Shown here: in pieces, positions 6,035-12,983 of the stretch
Layout of the letters: every line of letters begins with the position of its first letter
Position numbering within the stretch: position 1 is the stretch's first letter
From: Lachnospiraceae bacterium
GTDB taxonomy: Bacteria > Bacillota_A > Clostridia > Lachnospirales > Lachnospiraceae
Reading direction: 5' to 3'
Length of the DNA: 12,983 nt
Assembly: GCA_017540915.1 (NCBI GenBank)
Contig: JAFYAD010000090.1
Span: 1-12,983, forward strand
Notes under the pieces: generated by a model
What the model saw: only the letters and a program-made list of their open reading frames with translations
What the model was told of the DNA's origin: nothing
Database searches by the model: none
Made by a program: the position numbers and the translations under genes

Positions 6035-6102
6035 AGCATTTGGGCTGGCTAAAACGCCAAGGTCCAACCTGGCGGCGAGGGGACTCCTCGCCATTTTTAT
6101 TT
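6035..6102 (+). ncRNA. Candidate small structured RNA, function unknown
   Basis: A predicted transcript of about 65 nt runs between the promoter at 6001-6028 and a strong terminator. It has a hairpin, CGCCAAGG (6055-6062) with CCTGGCG (6068-6074) and one bulged A, that abuts the terminator stem. There is no start codon with a ribosome site. It runs antisense to the 3' untranslated region expected for the glycosyltransferase mRNA, so it could be an antisense regulator. I do not recognise a known RNA family. Confidence 0.4.
6074..6102 (+). terminator. Intrinsic terminator of the small RNA candidate
   Basis: GGCGAGG (6074-6080) pairs with CCTCGCC (6086-6092) around GGACT. ATTTTTATTT follows. 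The GC-rich perfect stem and T-tract are on the plus strand. Confidence 0.8.
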
Positions 6103-6159
6103 GAAGAAGCCTTGAATTTTTTATTATACATATGAACAAACAAAGCCTTATCGATAATG

Positions 6160-6198
6160 CCTATCCAAATCTCGGATTTTTAACCACATTTGGATAGG
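6160..6198. repeat. Inverted repeat after the glycosyltransferase gene
   Basis: A perfect 11-bp stem, CCTATCCAAAT (6160-6170) with ATTTGGATAGG (6188-6198) and a 17-nt loop, starts 3 nt beyond the stop codon. It has no T-run on the minus strand, so it is more likely an mRNA 3'-end protecting structure than a terminator. Confidence 0.5.
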
Positions 6199-6201
6199 TA
6201 T

Positions 6202-7386
6202 TCAGTTCTCAATCTCATCCTCAAACATATCTCTGTAAGCCGCTTTAAGGCTGTCTATGTCGATCTTTGAACGGATGTATGAAATGCAGTTTTCGGAAAC
6301 CTGAGCAAACTCGTCAGCGGACATTTCCGCATAATGTTTAAGTGCGTCCGTCCATTCATGATAATCGCATTCAGTACCGGGTAAACTCAGTGAAAATCCT
6401 GCGCCATGCCCGGACAGATCGTTCCATGGAGTGCGGTCGCTGGTGATGACAGGACAGCCCGCACATAATGCCTCGTTTATCACATGTCCGAAGTTTTCTC
6501 CCATGGTAGGGAACAGGAAAACATCATTTGCGGAAAATGCCTTAAATACATCTTTTCCCGACACGGCTCCTCGATATTTCCATTCAATACTTGACTCATC
6601 CAGTGATCTTTTGCATTTATCAAAGTATTCATCATCCTCTATCGGACCGTACACTTCGAGTTTTACTTCTGTGTCATTTCCCAGCATTCCCAGGATTTTT
6701 GACACTCCGAGCAGATTTTTCTTTGGGCTGATCCTGGACAGAAAGATCACAGACAGGCTTTTCTTATTTTTCCTACGACTTTTTTTCTCAAGTTCTTTAT
6801 CGGAAAGTTGCTGTTGCCTGGGCAGATCCTGCGCCACATGATATGAGATTTCACTCTTTCTGCAGCGCAATGCCGCAGCGATATGTTCTGCCTCTTTCTC
6901 ATCTGTGGCAGACCAGCTCACATCATCATAAAAACCTGCCATCTGCGTAAGTGCCATGTATATGCGTTTTTTCATGCCGGAGATCCTGTAGGCTCCCGGA
7001 TCGAAAAGTCCCATTGCGGCGATCACAACCGGTGCGCTAAACTTCCTTCTGCTCTTGGCTTTGAGAACCTGTCTCGCATAGTCGTTAAAGCATCCACACA
7101 TATAGACCAGATCCGCTGATCTGCACAATTTAAGTGTCACCTTCGCAGTAAACTTGGGTACATAAAAGACCTTCGCCTTTCCCACCTTCGTCCACTTATA
7201 GGGTACGACTCCCTTGTAGGGTTCCGTCTCACCCAAGTCATGATCCGCACACATTATACGAAAATCATACTCATCTCCCAGGGCTTCCACCAGATTTGCC
7301 ACAGAAACTCCCGGTCCTCCCACCTTATATCCCGGAAGGTAAGCGCCTATTATTATCAATATCTTTTTCTTTGCCTGTTTTTCCAT
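6202..7386 (-). CDS. Glycosyltransferase, family 4-like (GT-B fold)
   Basis: A 394-residue cytosolic or membrane-associated sugar transferase. The N-terminal Rossmann half starts KKILIIIGAYLPGYKVGGPG, with the glycine-rich turn of family 4 enzymes. The C-terminal half has FLSRISPKKN (the nucleotide-sugar domain entry), FLFPTMGENFGHVINEALCA with the E-x7-E motif in ENFGHVINE, and GCPVITSD. It likely transfers a sugar from a nucleotide donor to a cell-wall, capsule or lipid-linked acceptor; donor and acceptor cannot be read from sequence. The ATG at 7386 is chosen because GGGAGG lies 4 nt upstream and the GT4 fold begins there. A longer frame from 7440 would start inside the inverted-repeat element and adds only a low-quality leader. 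It stands alone: atp genes lie upstream behind a terminator and no other polysaccharide gene is in view. Its mRNA leader would contain the three-armed repeat. Confidence 0.85.
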   Translation of the reverse strand: MEKQAKKKILIIIGAYLPGYKVGGPGVSVANLVEALGDEYDFRIMCADHDLGETEPYKGVVPYKWTKVGKAKVFYVPKFTAKVTLKLCRSADLVYMCGCFNDYARQVLKAKSRRKFSAPVVIAAMGLFDPGAYRISGMKKRIYMALTQMAGFYDDVSWSATDEKEAEHIAAALRCRKSEISYHVAQDLPRQQQLSDKELEKKSRRKNKKSLSVIFLSRISPKKNLLGVSKILGMLGNDTEVKLEVYGPIEDDEYFDKCKRSLDESSIEWKYRGAVSGKDVFKAFSANDVFLFPTMGENFGHVINEALCAGCPVITSDRTPWNDLSGHGAGFSLSLPGTECDYHEWTDALKHYAEMSADEFAQVSENCISYIRSKIDIDSLKAAYRDMFEDEIEN

Positions 7387-7407
7387 TTGTCCTCCCGAGG
7401 GTGTGGA

Positions 7408-7631
7408 GTTACTATTCACAGTCACTTTACATACACTCATAGGCCTGTCTTTGCATCGGCATTCTGCTCGGCGAGCCGGCAGAACTGCCTTGCAAAGCCC
7501 TACCGTCGCTATCGCGACTGCCTATTTCATGTATGTAAAGTGACTGCTTCCAGCCAATATCAGATATTCGGTCGGGTTTGCCTGCAAGCAGCCACCCGCC
7601 CTACTATCTGATATTGACTGTGAATAGTAAC
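7408..7631. repeat. 224-bp element with 17-bp terminal inverted repeats and two internal arms
   Basis: The ends are perfect 17-bp inverted repeats, GTTACTATTCACAGTCA (7408-7424) and its complement (7615-7631). Inside are two further perfect hairpin stems: arm B, 17 bp, 7419-7435 with 7530-7546, and arm C, 12 bp, 7555-7566 with 7605-7616. Arm B has sub-hairpins: CTTTGCA 7449-7455 with 7491-7497, TTCTGC 7462-7467 with 7479-7484, and GTCGC 7505-7509 with 7514-7518. Arm C has CGGGT 7573-7577 with ACCCG 7594-7598. Six bases (7419-7424) belong to both the outer stem and arm B, so the junction can migrate. It resembles a miniature inverted-repeat element or a structured leader of the glycosyltransferase. 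No ORF or clear target-site duplication is seen. Confidence 0.8.
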
Positions 7632-7635
7632 ACTT

Positions 7636-7672
7636 TTAAACAAATCGAGTAGGGGCATATTTCCCCTACTCG
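7636..7672 (-). terminator. Intrinsic terminator of the atp operon
   Basis: A perfect 10-bp stem, CGAGTAGGGG (7646-7655) with CCCCTACTCG (7663-7672) and a 7-nt loop, is followed on the minus strand by ATTTGTTT. It starts 9 nt after the atpC stop codon. Confidence 0.75.
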
Positions 7673-7681
7673 CGCTATAAT

Positions 7682-8092
7682 CTACTTGAATGTTCTCTTG
7701 ACTTTCTGTCTGTTAATGGCACGGTGAAGCGCCGCCTCCGCCATGATATGATCCCTGGCGCTCTGTCTTTGCAGCATTGCCTCTCTGGCTGCTTCTTCCT
7801 CGCGTCTTGCAAGATCCTCATCAATGTCCTCCGGACGCTCAGCATCTTCCACCAGCAGCAGCACATCTCCGTCCTCTATGCGCATCATCCCCGATGACAC
7901 AAAGGCGTGATGCTCTTCTCCATCCGGAGTTTTATATTTTAACGGTCCCGGTTCAACAGAAAATACCTCGTTTCTGTGGTGAGCCATAACGCCTACCATC
8001 CCGTCCGATGACGGCACCACAACGCTCTCGGCATCCCCGTCAAAAAATATTCCTTCCGCATCACATATATGTAGTTTGAATGCATTAGCCAT
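7682..8092 (-). CDS. atpC: F1 ATP synthase subunit epsilon
   Basis: A 136-residue epsilon subunit, the rotor-foot protein that binds gamma and the c-ring and can inhibit ATP hydrolysis. The N-terminal beta-sandwich (about 1-85) reads FKLHICDAEGIFFDGDAESV, PSSDGMVGVMAHH and FVSSGMMRIEDGDVLLL. The C-terminal helical hairpin (about 88-136) is charged: RREEEAAREAML, AALHRAINRQKVK. The length is normal. The ATG at 8092 gives the usual family start, but its ribosome site is weak (AAAGG about 11 nt away). It lies 92 nt after atpD, in a gap with a small hairpin (8156-8160 with 8170-8174). It is the last gene of the operon, directly followed by a terminator. Confidence 0.95.
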   Translation of the reverse strand: MANAFKLHICDAEGIFFDGDAESVVVPSSDGMVGVMAHHRNEVFSVEPGPLKYKTPDGEEHHAFVSSGMMRIEDGDVLLLVEDAERPEDIDEDLARREEEAAREAMLQRQSARDHIMAEAALHRAINRQKVKRTFK

Positions 8093-8184
8093 AATGTGAC
8101 CAGCCTTTCATCATGTACAACATAAGATCCCGGGCACTCAAAACTCATCATTTACGCAGGCTTTTACGACCTGCCGCTACATGA

Positions 8185-10514
<2,330 letters not shown>

Positions 10515-10528
10515 ATGCCGTCACCCTC

Positions 10529-12274
10529 TTATTCTGCTATCCCTGCGAAATCCTTTGCACAGTCGACGATGAATTTTTTGTCATCATCGGTGATAACATG
10601 TTCGCTGTCTATCTTTGAGCAGATATCCGCATGCTCTGTCTCAAAGAAATCCAAAAGCTTTCTGCGGAAAGCTGCTATCTCACCTAAAGGCACATCCTGC
10701 ATGATATGGGCAGTGGCACATATCAGTATGATAACCTGCTCGTGTTCCTTGAAAGGTTTACCCTGCTCCTGTCGCAGCACCCTCATAAGTCCCTGACCGT
10801 AGACAAGACGTTTTTTGGTAAGTCCATCAAGGTCGCTGGAGAACTGTGTGAAAACCTCCATCTCCCTGTACTGTGAAAGATCGAGTCTTAGAGAACCTGT
10901 AGCTTTCTTCATGGCTTTTGTCTGCGCTGCGCCACCCACACGGGAAACCGAAAGTCCCACGTTAACGGCAGGTCTCTGTCCCGAATAGAAAAGGTCGCTC
11001 TCCAAAAAGATCTGTCCATCCGTGATTGAGATAATGTTGGTAGGAATATACGCAGCAACGTCACCGGCCTGTGTCTCTACTATAGGAAGCGCGGTTATGC
11101 TGCCTCCCCCAAGCTCATCGGAAAGTCTTGCCGATCTCTCCAACAGACGGGAATGCAGATAGAATACATCACCCGGATAAGCCTCACGTCCCGGAGACCT
11201 CTCCAGCAGCAGAGAAAGCGCACGATAAGCAACCGCATGCTTTGAAAGATCGTCATAAACGATCAGCACATCCTTGCCCTTGTACATAAAATACTCGCCC
11301 AAAGAACATGCCGCATATGGAGCGATATACTGTATCGAAGCGGTCTCGCTGGCCGATGCATTCACGATGATGGTGTAATCCATAGCCCCGGCTTCCCTCA
11401 GAGTATGGGCAAGCTGCGCTACACTGCCGGCCTTCTGACCGATGGCAACATATATACAGATAACACCGTTTCCTTTTTGATTTAGTATGGTATCGATGGC
11501 AACAGTGGTCTTTCCTGTCTGTCGGTCACCGATTATAAGCTCTCTCTGCCCCCTGCCGATAGGGAACATTGAATCAATACACAAAAGCCCTGTGTTCATG
11601 GGCGTATCCACGGGAGCACGCTCGATTATGCCCGGAGCAGGTGTCTCTATCATGCGATACTCATCGGCAAATATGGGACCTGCATCATCCACAGGCTCTC
11701 CCAGGGCATTTATTACCCTGCCTATGAAACCGTCCGACACTGGCATACCCGCCATCTTATGAGTACGTCTTACACGGGATCCCTCCGTAACCTCCGACTC
11801 GTCACCAAACAGTATTACGCCGACGCTATCCGGTGTCAGATCCTGCACCATGCCCTTAACGCCGGTCTCAAATACCACGATCTCACCGTATACAACCCCC
11901 GGAAGACCATCCACGATGACGATGCCGTCTCCTACCATTACCGCAACGCCCTCTTCCTCAGCGGCGGGTCTTGCATGCCATTTTTCAACAGCCTCACGGT
12001 ACATGGAGATAACATTATCCGACTCATCCGCTCTGTCTGCGACCGCCTGAAGCTCGTCCCTGAACTGGGCAAGACGTCCTTCTCTGGTCCAGTCAAAGAC
12101 GTCATCTCCTATCTTTAACTTGAAACCGGGAAAACACTTATCGTCCTGTTCCCATAAAATATCACTGATGCCTTCATAACGGGCATCGACGAATTTCTTT
12201 ATGCGCGCGAGCTGATCATCGGAGGGTCTTTTTGCCGAATAGAGAACTGCGTTCCCGCCCTTGATATCAGACAT
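10529..12274 (-). CDS. atpA: F1 ATP synthase subunit alpha fused to the delta C-terminal domain
   Basis: A 581-residue protein. From about residue 105 it is a normal alpha subunit: GDGIVIVDGLPGVVYGE, PGIIERAPVDTP, Walker A GDRQTGKT (249-256), VYDDLSKHAVAYR, LLLERSPGREAYPGDVFYLH, and SVSRVGGAAQTK. Usual alpha subunits are about 500-515 residues. Residues 8-78 instead resemble the C-terminal domain of subunit delta (OSCP): SDDQLARIKKFVDARY, a central D, then GFKLKIGDDVFDWTREGRLA, as in the delta motif G-x-x-x-x-x-G-D-x-V-x-D-x-x-x-x-G-R-L. A helix SDNVISMYREAVEKWH (85-100) could be the usual alpha N-terminal helix. No separate atpH exists between atpF and atpA. The ATG at 12274 has GAGGGGGA 7 nt upstream and overlaps the atpF stop by 8 nt, so the extension belongs to the gene. 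Alpha is present in three copies per enzyme, delta normally in one. Confidence 0.95.
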   Translation of the reverse strand: MSDIKGGNAVLYSAKRPSDDQLARIKKFVDARYEGISDILWEQDDKCFPGFKLKIGDDVFDWTREGRLAQFRDELQAVADRADESDNVISMYREAVEKWHARPAAEEEGVAVMVGDGIVIVDGLPGVVYGEIVVFETGVKGMVQDLTPDSVGVILFGDESEVTEGSRVRRTHKMAGMPVSDGFIGRVINALGEPVDDAGPIFADEYRMIETPAPGIIERAPVDTPMNTGLLCIDSMFPIGRGQRELIIGDRQTGKTTVAIDTILNQKGNGVICIYVAIGQKAGSVAQLAHTLREAGAMDYTIIVNASASETASIQYIAPYAACSLGEYFMYKGKDVLIVYDDLSKHAVAYRALSLLLERSPGREAYPGDVFYLHSRLLERSARLSDELGGGSITALPIVETQAGDVAAYIPTNIISITDGQIFLESDLFYSGQRPAVNVGLSVSRVGGAAQTKAMKKATGSLRLDLSQYREMEVFTQFSSDLDGLTKKRLVYGQGLMRVLRQEQGKPFKEHEQVIILICATAHIMQDVPLGEIAAFRRKLLDFFETEHADICSKIDSEHVITDDDKKFIVDCAKDFAGIAE

Positions 12275-12755
12275 CGGCTATCCCCCTCTCTGCTTCTTCG
12301 AGGAATGCATCTATGTTGGCATCCTGTGTGTTTTCCAATACGATCTTCTGTGTTGCAAGCTCTACGATCTTCTTTACGTCATCCTTTGCACCCTGAAGGA
12401 TGAGCCTGCGCTGTTCATTTGCAGTCTTCTCTGCTTTTTCAAGGATCTTCGCACCCTGAGCTTTTGCTTCCTGCTCCTTGTCATGACGAAGCTGCTGAAG
12501 CTCTTTTTCTGCTTCAGCTCTCTTTGCAGTCAGCTCAGCATCCAGCTTACTCATCTTTTCATCGTATTCAGCGTTCTTTTCCATGGCCTCACTCATCTTG
12601 CGCTCAGCCTCTTCCTCAAGCCCTTTGTAATGATCCTCGCGCTTTTTCATGAAATCCAGCACAGGAGCATACAACAGTATATACAGGCCGCCGAACAGGA
12701 TGACAACATTGAACAGATGTAAAAGAATCTGCGCAAAATCTATTCCTAATGGCAT
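12267..12755 (-). CDS. atpF: Fo ATP synthase subunit b
   Basis: A stator stalk subunit of 162 residues. One N-terminal membrane helix (ILLHLFNVVILFGGLYILLY, about 9-28) is followed by PVLDFMKKRE and a long charged coiled-coil rich in K, E and A. It ends IVLENTQDANIDAFLEEAER, as normal b subunits do. The ATG at 12755 is chosen because GGAGGT lies 6 nt upstream and MPLGIDF leads directly into the membrane helix. An in-frame ATG at 12794 would add 13 residues and lacks such a site. Its stop overlaps the start of atpA (ATGTCTGA). In usual enzymes the b C-terminus binds delta; here the only visible delta-like domain is on alpha. Confidence 0.95.
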   Translation of the reverse strand: MPLGIDFAQILLHLFNVVILFGGLYILLYAPVLDFMKKREDHYKGLEEEAERKMSEAMEKNAEYDEKMSKLDAELTAKRAEAEKELQQLRHDKEQEAKAQGAKILEKAEKTANEQRRLILQGAKDDVKKIVELATQKIVLENTQDANIDAFLEEAERGIADV

Positions 12756-12794
12756 ATCTGCACCTCCAACCTCCACAATAATAAGTATCGGCAC

Positions 12795-12831
12795 GATTGC
12801 TTTGCAATCCTGCCATATCGTTCGAAACGAT
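12795..12831. repeat. Two adjacent hairpins in the atpE-atpF gap
   Basis: Two 6-bp stems with 3-nt loops lie between atpE and atpF: GATTGC (12795-12800) with GCAATC (12804-12809), and ATCGTT (12817-12822) with AACGAT (12826-12831). Neither has a T-run. They may stabilise or process the mRNA upstream of atpF, which would help c be made in excess over b. Confidence 0.45.
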
Positions 12832-12856
12832 TACTAATCATGACTTCGTTTCTCAC

Positions 12857-12983
12857 TCACATTACAAAAACGATAAGGATTGCCACGATCAACGCATAGA
12901 TAACGACTGTCTCTATGAACACCAGACCGAGCATCATGACTGTTCTGATCTCTCCGGCGGCCTCAGGCTGTCTCGAAACGCCC
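12857..12983 (-). CDS. atpE: Fo ATP synthase subunit c, C-terminal part (runs off the window)
   Basis: Only the last 41 residues are present. They begin GVSRQPEAAGEIRTVMMLGL, holding the polar loop R-Q-P-E of subunit c. Then comes the second membrane helix, VFIETVVIYALIVAILIVFV, ending in M and a TGA stop. The ion-carrying glutamate is E24 of this fragment. The next residue is T and Tyr is five residues after the glutamate, as in the Na+-type pattern E-[S/T]-x-x-x-Y. The first helix, with the other ligand, is outside the window. It is followed after 101 nt by atpF. The frame starts at base 12982; the last base of the window is the third position of a codon cut by the edge. Confidence 0.9.
   Translation of the reverse strand, partial: GVSRQPEAAGEIRTVMMLGLVFIETVVIYALIVAILIVFVM

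Noticed and set aside
6160..6198. Inverted repeat as the glycosyltransferase terminator
   Set aside because: There is no T-run on the minus strand. The hairpin at 5935-5968 has one and is the better candidate.
7387..7440. Longer glycosyltransferase starting at 7440
   Set aside because: That start lies inside the inverted-repeat element. The ATG at 7386 has a strong ribosome site and begins the GT4 fold.
7408..7631. tRNA, T-box or CRISPR interpretation of the structured element
   Set aside because: There is no CCA or anticodon layout, no T-box sequence and no repeat-spacer pattern. The terminal inverted repeats fit a mobile or structural element better.
12756..12794. Longer atpF starting at 12794
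   Set aside because: The extra 13 residues include the GGAGGT site that serves the ATG at 12755, and they precede the normal b-subunit start.

Overview
The window reads as a chromosomal segment of a Gram-positive anaerobe of the Clostridia, most likely a Lachnospiraceae member of the Butyrivibrio kind. This is inferred from strong GGAGG ribosome-binding sites, a DUF6273-type secreted protein with a lysine-rich C-terminus, and the style of the ATP synthase proteins. No 16S or other taxonomic marker is present. The right half is core metabolism and the left half is an accessory region with decayed recombinases.

Right (about 7.65-12.98 kb, minus strand): an F1Fo ATP synthase operon in the order atpE (only its C-terminal 41 residues), atpF, atpA, atpG, atpD, atpC, closed by an intrinsic terminator. 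There is no atpH between atpF and atpA. Instead the alpha subunit carries about 80 extra N-terminal residues that align with the C-terminal domain of subunit delta, so the stator protein delta appears to have lost its N-terminal domain and been fused to alpha. The gamma subunit has a lysine-rich C-terminal tail, and the visible c-subunit helix has residues compatible with Na+ binding.

Middle (about 5.7-7.65 kb): a 224-bp element with 17-bp terminal inverted repeats and two internal hairpin arms lies between the atp terminator and a family-4-like glycosyltransferase gene (minus strand). Left of it are a candidate small RNA gene on the plus strand and the broken remains of a small serine recombinase (resolvase) on the minus strand.

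Left (1-5.73 kb): three units. (1) An Abi_2/AbiD/AbiF-like HEPN protein gene (plus strand) flanked by two candidate small RNA genes. One is divergent, with a good sigma-70 promoter and terminator and 9-nt complementarity to the abi Shine-Dalgarno region. The other lies directly downstream, with a perfect-consensus promoter inside the end of the abi gene and tandem terminators. (2) A serine recombinase remnant, then a 945-residue secreted protein (minus strand). (3) A divergent pair consisting of a stand-alone TIR-domain gene (minus strand), preceded by a translationally coupled 24-codon ORF, and a Cro/C1-type regulator (plus strand), with a palindromic operator candidate between them.

The Abi protein and the TIR protein are both of families linked to phage defence. 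With the two recombinase remnants they suggest a small defence-type island inserted beside the atp operon. The strongest leads are the delta-alpha fusion, the Abi gene with its two small RNAs, and the three-armed repeat in front of the glycosyltransferase.
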